The notes under the pieces: model-generated
Told to the model about the DNA's origin: nothing
Database searches by the model: none
Seen by the model: the letters and a program-made list of their open reading frames with translations, nothing else
Shown: positions 1 through 7,661 of the stretch, in pieces
Layout of the letters: each line of letters opens with the position of its first letter
Position numbering within the stretch: position 1 is the stretch's first letter
Position numbers and translations under genes: made by a program
Assembly (NCBI GenBank): GCA_015067175.1
Contig: SVMX01000012.1
Coordinates: 1-43,155 of the forward strand
Direction: 5' to 3'
From: Oscillospiraceae bacterium
GTDB taxonomy: Bacteria; Bacillota; Clostridia; Oscillospirales; Ruminococcaceae
Length of the DNA stretch: 43,155 nt

Positions 1-121
1 GATGCTTGCAGAGGTTGTTGACCTTATTAACAATAGACCCAGAAAGCGCTTGGGTTATCTCTCACCTGCCGAGGTAATTCATAAATTTTTTCTTTAATTT
101 TGTTGCACTTGACTTGACAAT
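1..121 (+). mobile_element. Right end of an IS30-family insertion sequence
   Basis: After the transposase stop codon comes TTTTGTTGCACTTGACTTG (99-117) and then ACAA, which resembles IS30-type terminal inverted repeats (TTGTTGCACTT followed by TTGACAA). The element end is placed at about 121, because an open frame without stops runs from 113 into the downstream gene. The left end and any target duplication are outside the window. Confidence 0.7.
2..97 (+). CDS. IS30-family transposase, C-terminal end (partial)
   Basis: The window opens inside a reading frame that ends at a TAA at 95-97. The visible 31 residues contain LINNRPRKRLGYLSPAEVI, the C-terminal signature of IS30-family DDE transposases (the N-x-R-P-R-K-x-L-G-Y segment followed by a P-x-E-V motif). 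The gene starts outside the window, so catalytic residues cannot be checked. It lies directly upstream of a terminal repeat and of a truncated host gene, so it is the 3' end of an inserted element. The family assignment is firm; whether the full element is active cannot be judged. Confidence 0.85.
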   Translation: MLAEVVDLINNRPRKRLGYLSPAEVIHKFFL

Positions 122-223
122 CTATCACTAAAAAAGCTTAAACCTATCTGTTTTACAAGCAAAGAAAACAACAAAATCGTACTGGATACGATAAGCCGTG
201 ACGCATCGTATGATTCTCCCGAA

Positions 224-2545
224 ATGCTTGACATCAGATTAAAACTGTTAGAAACAGACCCGGAGTATTTTTCTTTCTTCGGAAACGCTTCACAGCTGAT
301 TAAAAAACAATCGCCCAATGTTATACCTTTTTTGAAACTTATAATTAAAATGAGTGACGAACTCAACCACCACATGCACTTGGGCGAAAAGACAACTATC
401 AGCCAATATGTCAAATCTCATTACCGTGAACTTACAAATGAAATTCTGCCTGAAGTTTGTGATAAAACAAAACATTTCAATGAAAATTTGCCCGAATACA
501 AATACGATGAACATTACCGCAAATGGACAAGATCCGAGTACAGTGAAAGCGTTGCAAGAGAAATCGTTGAAATGCTGATTTGTAGTCTCTGTGAGTTTGC
601 ATCTGATGAACCCGAGCAATTCATCTCTTTTATTGACACATTCAATGGGCATGATTCCCCTATTTATTATGAAATGATCGCGCATGCGATATGCAGCTTA
701 AATACAGATTATAGCGACGCAGCTATTTTGTGGCTTATATCCGATCCAACGAATCATTTTTTTATTTACTCATATAATAGTGAAGATTATTTATCTTTAA
801 CCAAGGAAATCATAACTAAGTTTTCACCGTATTGTTCAAATGAATCCTTAGAAGCACTAGAAAAGCTAATACTTAAGTGGTCGGATCAGCCTGAGCGAAT
901 GATAAACATTTATAAGCGTCGTATTGAAGTCAACCGACAGCAGATGTATAGACCGGTCTATTATGCATATTGGGGACACCTGCAAAAAGAACTGCTTCCA
1001 CGCATCGAAGTTAACAGAATATCTTCTGACGCAAAAAGCTTGTTAGGTGTATTAAACAGAAACGACTGGGTCAGAGTACCATTCTACAATCAAGGATGGT
1101 CGTCCTACTCCACAAGTGGTATAACATCACCTGTAAGTGGAAAAACAATTCCCGACAAGACATGGTTAAAGATAATCTCAACTCCCTCCAGCAAAATGAA
1201 AGAGCATTCTTATTGGAAAGGAAAACACATTGAAGCCAATCACTTTTCATTCTCTCAAACACTATCCTCTCAGGCAAAGCATGATCCTGTCAGGTTTGCC
1301 AAGCTATCATTATCTTTCCCAATTGAATGTTACAGCGGATATATCACAGGTGTAATCCGTTCTTTGTACGACCATGACGAAAGCATTGAAAAGATTGATT
1401 TCGCACTAATCTGTAATGTTATCAACAACTTTATTTCTCATGATAATACTGAAGTAGTAATGGAAATTCTACGATTGATAGAAAAGAGAGCAGAAGAAAA
1501 CTGGCCTGCTGAGATCATAAGTTTTGTATGTGACGCTGTTGTTAACGCTCCACATCCTTCCGTAGATTTTTCAGCATTTGCAGATAAAGACGAACCTCAT
1601 AACTCAACTCCTCATTCACTGTTGACAAATGCAATCAGCTGTGTTCGCGGATGTGCAATTGACACCCTGTCCCAACTATTATGGAATCACCGTAAATTTG
1701 GCGAATTATTTAAACCTTTTGTTCAGAAGGCCATAAATGATAAACATAAAGCTGTAAGGTTTTATTCAGTTTCTTGTATCTTCCCATATTATGATTTAGA
1801 TAGAAACTTCTGTATTGACACGCTGAAAGAATTAATCCAAAATGATGTTAGCGTATTAGGTCACAATTATATATGGGAGATAATCAGCCGAGATTATCGT
1901 AATAACAGCGAATTCTACTCAACTAATCTACTGAGAGCGTGCGACTCCAGTATAGAAGAATTGGATGAGCTAGCTGCTGGTCTATTATGTGCGATTTCTA
2001 TCTATTATGATAGCACTATTACAAAAGAACTGTATCAAAGGTCACTTAACGAAAAACAGATCAATAGAGTATGCATGCAGGCTGCATTTTCATTCAATCA
2101 AGAAGAACATCATCAAAGAAGCAAAGAAATTCTACTTCACTATATTGATACAGAAGAAACAGAAATATTAGCATTCAACAGACTTTTCCACGACAAATGC
2201 ATCGATATAGATCGAGATGAAGATTTTGTCATCAAACTTATCAGTGCAACACGCAAAGCTTATCAACTCCATACAATACTTGATTATATCATTGAGCAAG
2301 ATCAAGATATCACAAAATACACAAATGTTCTGTATAACATTTGTCAAATGGTTTCTACAGGCAAATACGGTTATGACAAAGAGATGGTTTTAACAGATTT
2401 GATAAAATGCATTATCAAGCTACTTGATCGCAACAAATACAACATGGATACAAAAAGACAGTGCCTTGATATGTGGGATATCATATATAAAAGAAGCTTT
2501 GATTCGGTCATACCGTTTACCAGGCTGCTAGACAATATATACTAG
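224..2545 (+). CDS. Large helical-repeat protein, 5' end removed by IS30; STAND/NACHT-like sensor fragment
   Basis: The first in-frame ATG gives 773 residues, but the frame is already open from 113, just after the IS30 end. It reads LSLKKLKPICFTSKENNK and onward without a stop, and no convincing ribosome site precedes the ATG at 224. The natural N-terminus has therefore probably been cut off by the insertion. The protein is mostly alpha-helical, with acidic and aromatic-rich segments, no signal peptide, no membrane span and no Walker motif. The segment DPVRFAKLSLSFP recalls the C-terminal HEAT-like region of large bacterial ATP-binding STAND/NACHT proteins, many of which act in phage defence. 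That assignment rests on resemblance only. If right, the missing N-terminal part held the NTPase and effector domains. A hairpin terminator follows the stop. Confidence 0.5.
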   Translation: MLDIRLKLLETDPEYFSFFGNASQLIKKQSPNVIPFLKLIIKMSDELNHHMHLGEKTTISQYVKSHYRELTNEILPEVCDKTKHFNENLPEYKYDEHYRKWTRSEYSESVAREIVEMLICSLCEFASDEPEQFISFIDTFNGHDSPIYYEMIAHAICSLNTDYSDAAILWLISDPTNHFFIYSYNSEDYLSLTKEIITKFSPYCSNESLEALEKLILKWSDQPERMINIYKRRIEVNRQQMYRPVYYAYWGHLQKELLPRIEVNRISSDAKSLLGVLNRNDWVRVPFYNQGWSSYSTSGITSPVSGKTIPDKTWLKIISTPSSKMKEHSYWKGKHIEANHFSFSQTLSSQAKHDPVRFAKLSLSFPIECYSGYITGVIRSLYDHDESIEKIDFALICNVINNFISHDNTEVVMEILRLIEKRAEENWPAEIISFVCDAVVNAPHPSVDFSAFADKDEPHNSTPHSLLTNAISCVRGCAIDTLSQLLWNHRKFGELFKPFVQKAINDKHKAVRFYSVSCIFPYYDLDRNFCIDTLKELIQNDVSVLGHNYIWEIISRDYRNNSEFYSTNLLRACDSSIEELDELAAGLLCAISIYYDSTITKELYQRSLNEKQINRVCMQAAFSFNQEEHHQRSKEILLHYIDTEETEILAFNRLFHDKCIDIDRDEDFVIKLISATRKAYQLHTILDYIIEQDQDITKYTNVLYNICQMVSTGKYGYDKEMVLTDLIKCIIKLLDRNKYNMDTKRQCLDMWDIIYKRSFDSVIPFTRLLDNIY

Positions 2546-2564
2546 AACCAACTCGATCAACACT

Positions 2565-2594
2565 AATCTCCTCTGTGTATGGACAGAGGAGATT
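2565..2594 (+). terminator. Hairpin terminator after the truncated STAND-like gene
   Basis: A perfect 12-bp stem, AATCTCCTCTGT with ACAGAGGAGATT, around a 6-nt loop begins 20 nt after the stop codon. The following sequence, ACATTTTATAT, is only moderately T-rich, so termination may be incomplete. Confidence 0.6.
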
Positions 2595-2705
2595 ACATTT
2601 TATATAAAACAATAAATGGCATACCAATTATGCCCCCACACCTCGCCACCACCATGCCCACACAAACCGTCCGAACAGCCTCGCACACATTTTCACACAA
2701 TGCAA

Positions 2706-2738
2706 CAAAAAAGCCGCACAAACGGCTCTGCTGTGCGG
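2706..2738 (-). terminator. Rho-independent terminator after the capsid-like gene
   Basis: Read on the minus strand, a CCGCACA/TGTGCGG stem encloses an 11-nt loop and is followed by CTTTTTTG. It lies 28 nt beyond the stop of the capsid-like gene. The 110 bases between this and the preceding hairpin (2595-2705) hold only C/A-rich sequence without a credible gene. Confidence 0.8.
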
Positions 2739-2766
2739 ATTACGGGTTTATTCAATTGTCTGCAAT

Positions 2767-3507
2767 TTACTGAATAGTATAACAGATAAGCCAGTTAACA
2801 CTCTTCGCATCATCGGCAGGCGCAAATCCGCCGTCGCCGTCTGCGGAAAAGCTGTACGCTGTTTTCATTCTCGCAGAGGGAACAGGAATTACAGGGACGC
2901 CGTTTACGGTCTTGACGTTTAGATCAAGAGCGCCCTGAGAGAACTGTGTGGTTTCAACGCAGCAGGATATCTCATCGGAAAGCATGAGCTTATCATATAC
3001 GGGACGGGACATAACGATCACAAGCTCGCCCTCGCCGCCTGTTACGTCACGAACCTCGCTGAGCTGTGAAAGCAGCTCGCCGAGTACGGTAGAATTATCG
3101 GGAGTATACTCCTCAGAAATGCCAGCAGCCTGTGCAAGCTTGGAATAACGATAAGCGTCTATCTCGGGAATTACCTTTGTGCGCTGAAATTCAGACGCAA
3201 CATTTGCCGCTGCAAGTCCGAAGCTATTCTCGTCAACATCAATTGCGTCAATGCGGAAGCGTCTGCCTCTGTCCTGAGTGAGTGTGAATGTCTCATACGA
3301 ATATGTCACCGCGCCGTTTACATAGCCCTCGTCACGGGAGTATGTGCCCAGACCCTGCATAGACATCTTAGGCATCTTTACCTCAGCACCGCCATTGTAG
3401 ATGACCTGAGAAGCATTCTCCTCCATCCAGCCTGAGGTAGCGCCCTCCAGTATCTGCTTGTCAAGCTCCTTCTGAAAAACCTTTGCATATTCAATTGTGT
3501 TTGCCAT
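2767..3507 (-). CDS. Orphan phage major capsid-like protein, C-terminally shortened
   Basis: The 246-residue product begins MANTIEYAKVFQKELDKQ. The ATG at 3507 is chosen because AAAGGAG lies 8 nt upstream; the six codons before it overlap that ribosome site. The layout matches Firmicute phage coat proteins of HK97-type fold: an N-terminal E-loop-like part (TYSRDEGYVNGAVTYSYETF), then RGRRFRIDAIDVDENSFG, then VIPEIDAYRYSKLA and a domain ending VNGVPVIPVPSARM. Homologues as I recall them continue about 40-50 residues past the point where this one ends (VNWLICYTIQ, stop), so the last strands seem lost. No terminase, portal, protease or tail gene is nearby. It is either a prophage remnant or a retained stand-alone capsid. 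It has its own leader and terminator. Confidence 0.6.
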   Translation of the reverse strand: MANTIEYAKVFQKELDKQILEGATSGWMEENASQVIYNGGAEVKMPKMSMQGLGTYSRDEGYVNGAVTYSYETFTLTQDRGRRFRIDAIDVDENSFGLAAANVASEFQRTKVIPEIDAYRYSKLAQAAGISEEYTPDNSTVLGELLSQLSEVRDVTGGEGELVIVMSRPVYDKLMLSDEISCCVETTQFSQGALDLNVKTVNGVPVIPVPSARMKTAYSFSADGDGGFAPADDAKSVNWLICYTIQ

Positions 3508-3529
3508 GTTTATTACTCCTTTCATCTTT

Positions 3530-3660
3530 GAGGGAATTTCCCTCGCCTTGAATTAACGTGCACGTCGCAGGTCTTTCGTTCCCTGCAAGCACATTATAGA
3601 GTCGCGTAAACTGCAATTAACTGCAAAGAAAAAAACATCACTCAGATCTAAAATATTCGA
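3530..3660 (-). promoter_or_regulatory. Leader region of the capsid-like gene with hairpins and a possible promoter
   Basis: GAGGGAA/TTCCCTC (3530-3544) forms a perfect 7-bp palindrome just upstream of the ribosome site. Further upstream are the palindrome ACGTGCACGT (3558-3567), a GCAGG/CCTGC hairpin and a TATAAT at 3593-3598 on the minus strand with a poor -35 match (TTAATT at 17 bp). A transcribed, structured leader is plausible; the promoter call is weak. Confidence 0.35.
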
Positions 3661-3679
3661 AATTCTTAGTATATACAGC

Positions 3680-3710
3680 AAAACCCTCCGAAGCTCATGC
3701 CTCAGAGGGT
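3680..3710 (-). terminator. Rho-independent terminator after the TIM-barrel/acyl-CoA synthetase gene
   Basis: On the minus strand, ACCCTCTGAGGC pairs with GCTTCGGAGGGT (12 bp including G-T pairs, 4-nt loop) and is followed by TTTTG. It is located 28 nt after the stop codon. Confidence 0.8.
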
Positions 3711-3737
3711 ATCTCTATTAACTTAAAACTCTGTTTA

Positions 3738-6260
3738 TCAAGCTGTAACTATCTTGCTTGCGTCCTGCAGACCAAGATATTCAACAGCCCATTCACGCAT
3801 CTTGTATTTCAGTATCTTGCCTGCCGCATTCATCGGGAAGCTTTCAACAAACGCGATATACCTGGGAACCTTGTGTTTTGCAAGTCTTTCCAGAGCATAC
3901 TGCTTCATTTCCTCAACAGTAGCCTCCTCGCCGGGCTTCAGCACAATACACGCCATGATTTCCTCGCCGTAAGCCTTATCGGGAACGCCGATGACCTGAA
4001 CGTCCTTTACCTTGGGATTAGTGTAGAAGAACTCCTCGATCTCCTTGGGGTAAATGTTCTCACCGCCGCGGATTATCATATCCTTGATACGGCCTGTTAT
4101 CTTGTAGTAGCCATCAGGGGTGCGTCTTGCAAGGTCGCCCGAATGCAGCCAGCCGTCGCTGTCGATAGCTGCCGCAGTAGCCTCGGGCATCTTGTAGTAG
4201 CCTTTCATGATGTTATAGCCGCGTGCGCAGAACTCTCCGTCCATGTTATCGGGAAGCTCCTCGCCTGTTTCGGGATCAACAATCTTTGTTTCAACGCCGA
4301 ACAGCGAAGCACCGACTGTATTAACTCTAACCTCAATGCTGTCTGTGGTCTTAGACATGGTCGTTGCGGGAGAAGCCTCGGTCTGTCCGTATGTGATACA
4401 GATCTCAGGCATATGCATCTTCTCGATAACCTCCTGCATCGTCTTGATAGGACAAGGCGAGCCTGCCATGATACCCGTTCTCATGTGCGAGAAATCAGTC
4501 TTGTCAAAGTCCTCGTGACCCAGCATAGCAATAAACATTGTAGGAACGCCGTGGAAGCAGGTGATCTTCTCCTTGTTGATACAAGCAAGACCCTTTCTAG
4601 GAGAGAACGCAGGGATCGGGCTCATGGTAACGCCGTGAGTAATGCTCGCAGTCATAGCAAGCACCATGCCGAAGCAGTGGAACATAGGCACCTGTATCAT
4701 CATTCTGTCGAAAGTAGACAGATCCATGCAGTCGCCGATAGCCTTACCGTTGTTTACAACGTTGTAGTGAGTAAGCATAACGCCCTTGGGGAAGCCTGTT
4801 GTTCCCGAGGTGTACTGCATATTTACAACATCGTCCTTGTCGATCTTTGCGCGCATCTCGTTGACCTTTTCCTCAGGAACGCTGTCAGCGAGTGCCATAG
4901 CCTCGTCCCAAGTAAAGCAGCCGTCCTGCTTGTTGTCGGTCGTGATGATATTCTTCAGGAACGGCAGACGCTCACTCTTCAGCTCGCCCGGCTTACAGGT
5001 CTGAAGCTCAGGGCAAAGCTCTTTCATGATGCCGACATAGTTGGAATCCTTGTAGCCGTCTATCATAACAAGAGTGTGAGTATCGGACTGGTGCAACAGA
5101 TACTCCGCCTCGTGGATCTTATAAGCGGTATTTACTGTAACGAGCACAGCGCCGATATAGGTGCAAGCCCAGAATGTGATATACCATGCAGGAACGTTAG
5201 TCGCCCAGATAGCAACATGATCGTCTTTCTTGACGCCCATAGCGATCAGAGCCCTTGCGAAACGCACTACGTCCTCGCGGAATTCGGGATAAGTTCTTGT
5301 ATAGTCAAGCTCGGTGTATCTGAAAGCATACTGCTCGGGGAATTCCTTGCAGATGCGGTCAAGTACATCGGGGAAAGTTTCGTTGATGATGGTCTCCTTA
5401 GGCCAAGGATAGTAGCCTGTGCCGCGTGCGTCCACCTGAAGCTTGCTCTTGTCAGCCTCAAGATAAGGCTTCATAAAGCGTGCAAACTGCGGGAACACGA
5501 TACCTGCCGCATACAGATCCTTTGCCCATCTCTTTACCCATTCAAGAGAAATATAGCCCTCATAGCCCATCTTGCGGATAGCGTTGAGCATCTCGCGCAG
5601 CGGGATATCGCCCTCGCCCATCAGCTTGTAGGTGAGCTTCTCGCCCTCGTAAACGGAGTCCTTTACATGGATATGCTTGATATATTCGCCGAGGTTTGCG
5701 ATAGTTGTATCGGCAGCTTCACCCATATATCTGTAAGGGTGATGAACGTCCCACAGCGCCGCAACAGCCTTGCTAGCAACCTCATCAAGAAGCTTTTTCA
5801 GCCTTGCTGTGTCGGAATAAACGCCGTTTGTTTCAACAAGCAGGGTTACATTCTTAGCCTCGGCTATCTTAGCAGCCTCTTTCAGTGTAGCAGCTACAAC
5901 AGCGTCGTCTACCTCACCCGCAGGAGCAGGCTCAAGGTCGCCGAGTACTCTTATATAAGGAGTGCCAAGCTTGCTTGCAAGCTCAACATACTGAGTGATC
6001 TCCTCCATGATATCGTCGTGCTTGTCCGCAAATTTAAGGCAGCAGCCGCTGGAAAGACAGGGGATCTCAAGACCCAGCTTCTTCAGCTTTTCTGCAGTAG
6101 CAGCAACATTCTCATCGGTGAAAGGCTTAGCCTTTACCGCATATATCTCGTCACCAAGACCTCTGACCTCGATACCGTTAAAGCCGAAGTCTTTGGCCAT
6201 ACTGTAGATGTCTGTCCATGAAAAATCAGGACAGCCAAGTGTTGAAAAACTGATCTTCAT
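3738..6260 (-). CDS. Fusion: xylose-isomerase-like TIM barrel + AMP-forming acyl-CoA synthetase
   Basis: The protein has 840 residues. The ATG at 6260 is chosen because GGAGG lies 8 nt upstream. Residues 1 to about 275 form a sugar phosphate isomerase/epimerase-type (AP endonuclease 2) barrel, with metal-site motifs ETNG (Glu143), WDVHHPY, HIHVKD and SLEW (Glu240). Residues from about 300 to the end are an ANL-family acyl-CoA synthetase: YTSGTTGFPKG (483-493) for ATP, YGQTEASP, SGDLARRTPDGYYKITGR at the hinge, GGENIYP, and the C-terminal catalytic lysine in NAAGK. The acyl half should activate a carboxylic acid to its CoA thioester via an acyl-AMP. The barrel's substrate is unknown. The domains are joined in frame with no internal stop. 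A T-box leader lies 41 nt upstream, so expression should respond to an uncharged tRNA. The gene is monocistronic. Confidence 0.85.
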   Translation of the reverse strand: MKISFSTLGCPDFSWTDIYSMAKDFGFNGIEVRGLGDEIYAVKAKPFTDENVAATAEKLKKLGLEIPCLSSGCCLKFADKHDDIMEEITQYVELASKLGTPYIRVLGDLEPAPAGEVDDAVVAATLKEAAKIAEAKNVTLLVETNGVYSDTARLKKLLDEVASKAVAALWDVHHPYRYMGEAADTTIANLGEYIKHIHVKDSVYEGEKLTYKLMGEGDIPLREMLNAIRKMGYEGYISLEWVKRWAKDLYAAGIVFPQFARFMKPYLEADKSKLQVDARGTGYYPWPKETIINETFPDVLDRICKEFPEQYAFRYTELDYTRTYPEFREDVVRFARALIAMGVKKDDHVAIWATNVPAWYITFWACTYIGAVLVTVNTAYKIHEAEYLLHQSDTHTLVMIDGYKDSNYVGIMKELCPELQTCKPGELKSERLPFLKNIITTDNKQDGCFTWDEAMALADSVPEEKVNEMRAKIDKDDVVNMQYTSGTTGFPKGVMLTHYNVVNNGKAIGDCMDLSTFDRMMIQVPMFHCFGMVLAMTASITHGVTMSPIPAFSPRKGLACINKEKITCFHGVPTMFIAMLGHEDFDKTDFSHMRTGIMAGSPCPIKTMQEVIEKMHMPEICITYGQTEASPATTMSKTTDSIEVRVNTVGASLFGVETKIVDPETGEELPDNMDGEFCARGYNIMKGYYKMPEATAAAIDSDGWLHSGDLARRTPDGYYKITGRIKDMIIRGGENIYPKEIEEFFYTNPKVKDVQVIGVPDKAYGEEIMACIVLKPGEEATVEEMKQYALERLAKHKVPRYIAFVESFPMNAAGKILKYKMREWAVEYLGLQDASKIVTA

Positions 6261-6301
6261 TTTGTTACCTCCGTATTTGTTCCTGTTTGTCTTTGAATAA
6301 C

Positions 6302-6356
6302 AAAAAAGCCCCATCGCCCCTTGTTATCCTATTGATAACCAAAGAGACGAAAGAGC
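6302..6356 (-). terminator. T-box attenuator hairpin
   Basis: A long imperfect stem has GCTCT, TCG, CTCTTT and GTTATC on the 5' side pairing with GATAAC, AAGGGG, CGA and GGGGC on the 3' side. It is closed by a 5-nt loop and followed by TTTTTT. Its 5' strand overlaps the 3' half of the antiterminator. Confidence 0.85.
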
Positions 6357-6595
6357 GACATTTTTATAAATCTTCTTCCGCGGTACCACTCTTCTTCATC
6401 TGCAAGCAGATGCACCTTTGAACGCTAACACGCTCCAACTCTGTAACGGGAGTTCCCGTCTGCATTTACTGTTACTTCAACACAGCAGCTCCACGGCGAG
6501 TTCAGCAAAGCACACCTAATGTCTTGCACCGACCGACATCTCTCTGAAAGGCGAAAGCATAATGCCTAATGATCCGCTTCAACGCTTTATTCAAC
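6302..6595 (-). promoter_or_regulatory. T-box leader, specifier probably CUC (leucine)
   Basis: The signature AAGAGTGGTACCGCGG is at 6393-6378. Upstream are stem I elements: CAGAGAGATG, then ATGTC/GACAT enclosing GGTCGGTGCAA (apical T-loop region). In the specifier loop, GAA-CTC-GCC puts the triplet at 6500-6498. Stem III is CATCTGC/GCAGATG. The 5' strand of the terminator (GCTCTT) can pair instead with AAGAG next to the T-box sequence, giving the antiterminator. Known T-boxes read uncharged tRNA and mostly control aminoacyl-tRNA synthetase or amino-acid genes. Here the only downstream gene is the acyl-CoA synthetase fusion. The T-box call is firm. The Leu assignment rests on manual alignment of the GAA-NNN-RCC pattern. 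Confidence 0.92.
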
Positions 6596-6601
6596 ATTAG
6601 T

Positions 6602-6630
6602 ATTATAACATCTCGCCCCCAATTTGTCAA
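6602..6630 (-). promoter_or_regulatory. Sigma-A promoter of the T-box transcript
   Basis: TTGACA (6630-6625), a 17-bp spacer and TATAAT (6607-6602): a full consensus match on the minus strand, placing the start near 6595. Bases 6631-6725 show no other feature. Confidence 0.9.
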
Positions 6631-6725
6631 TACCTAAATCAAAATTTTTCGCCATATCCGCAAACAAAAGCTCCCCCGAAGTGTCCGTTTTTACTGGTTC
6701 AGTCCAATACTCTCAGGTCATTTGT

Positions 6726-7661
6726 TTATATTACATTATCAATAAACCGTTTCCCTTGCCAAGTCGAAAGCTCTGCCATGCGCTTGTCGATACCGCCGAG
6801 GACGGATATCTTATCCATGCTCCACAGCGGTGCAAGCAGCGTTTTCTTGTCGCCGTCACCCGTTATGCGTTCTATCACAGTTTCGGGCGGCAGCAGCTCA
6901 AGCTGCTTTATAACGATGTCGATATACTGCTGCTTTTCAAGCGGCGTGTATTCGCCGCGCTTGTACATCTCCGCAAGCTGTGTACCCTCGATAACGTGCA
7001 TGAGGTGTATCTTCACGCCCTCGGGACGAAGCTTTCCAAGCGCTTCCGCTGTTTCCAACATCATTTCTTCCGTTTCGCTCAGAAGTCCGTTTATAATATG
7101 CACGCAAACGCGTATCCCCGCCGCTTTTAGCATAGAATAGCCGCACATAAACTCCTCAAAGCTGTGACAGCGGTTTATAAGCCGCGCTGTGCTGTCGTGG
7201 ATAGTCTGAAGCCCAAGCTCCACGGTGACAGGAACAGGCAATGAACATATCATCTCCACGCACTCCTTGTCGATACAATCGGCGCGAGTTGCTATCGCAA
7301 TTCCCTGTGCGCCCGCTGAGATAGCCTCATCAAACAGCGCTTTCAGCTTTTCTGTCGGCGCGTAAGTGTTGCTGTGTGCCTGAAAATACGCAGTTATCCG
7401 CGCATTGGGGAATTTCCTGTGGATACGCTCGCGCTCTGCGTTAAACTGCGCAGTTACCGAAAGCGTATTTTCCGCAGTGAAATAGCCGCTGCCGCCGCTG
7501 CAATAGATACAGCCGCCGACTCCCCTGCTGCCGTCGATATTCGGACAGGTAAACCCTGCATCAATTGCCGCTTTATGCACTTTTTCGCCGTAAGTATGCT
7601 TGTTGTGGTAGTTTAGCGTGTGATAGCGCTTGTTGTCATCGGAATAAATAAATCTATCCAT
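6726..7661 (-). CDS. TIGR01212-family radical SAM protein (YtqA/YhcC-like)
   Basis: The product is about 311 residues. The N-terminal part has the opening RYHTLNYHNKHTYGEKVHK and the cysteine set CPNIDGSRGVGGCIYCSGG, which binds the 4Fe-4S cluster that cleaves SAM in this family. Then come the barrel motifs AYFQAHSNTYAP, IATRADC and VELGLQTIHD. Length and motif order match TIGR01212 proteins, whose substrate is not settled. The ATG at 7661 shares one base with the stop of the upstream glycosidase (TGATG), suggesting translational coupling; a GTG one codon earlier is an alternative start. It is the last gene of the XRE-GH2-radical SAM operon. I see no clear terminator after it. Confidence 0.88.
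   Translation of the reverse strand: MDRFIYSDDNKRYHTLNYHNKHTYGEKVHKAAIDAGFTCPNIDGSRGVGGCIYCSGGSGYFTAENTLSVTAQFNAERERIHRKFPNARITAYFQAHSNTYAPTEKLKALFDEAISAGAQGIAIATRADCIDKECVEMICSLPVPVTVELGLQTIHDSTARLINRCHSFEEFMCGYSMLKAAGIRVCVHIINGLLSETEEMMLETAEALGKLRPEGVKIHLMHVIEGTQLAEMYKRGEYTPLEKQQYIDIVIKQLELLPPETVIERITGDGDKKTLLAPLWSMDKISVLGGIDKRMAELSTWQGKRFIDNVI

Noticed and set aside
2579..2773. 64-codon plus-strand frame after the STAND-like gene
   Set aside because: It starts inside a terminator hairpin, contains the next terminator, and has a C/A-rich composition unlike coding sequence.
2767..3507. Encapsulin nanocompartment shell
   Set aside because: There is no neighbouring cargo gene (peroxidase, ferritin-like), and the motifs resemble phage coat proteins more than the encapsulin family.
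3873..6221. Long open frame (782 codons) on the plus strand
   Set aside because: It is antisense to the TIM-barrel/ligase gene, has no ribosome site, and reads as low-complexity Cys/His/Leu-rich sequence. It is a by-product of codon bias.
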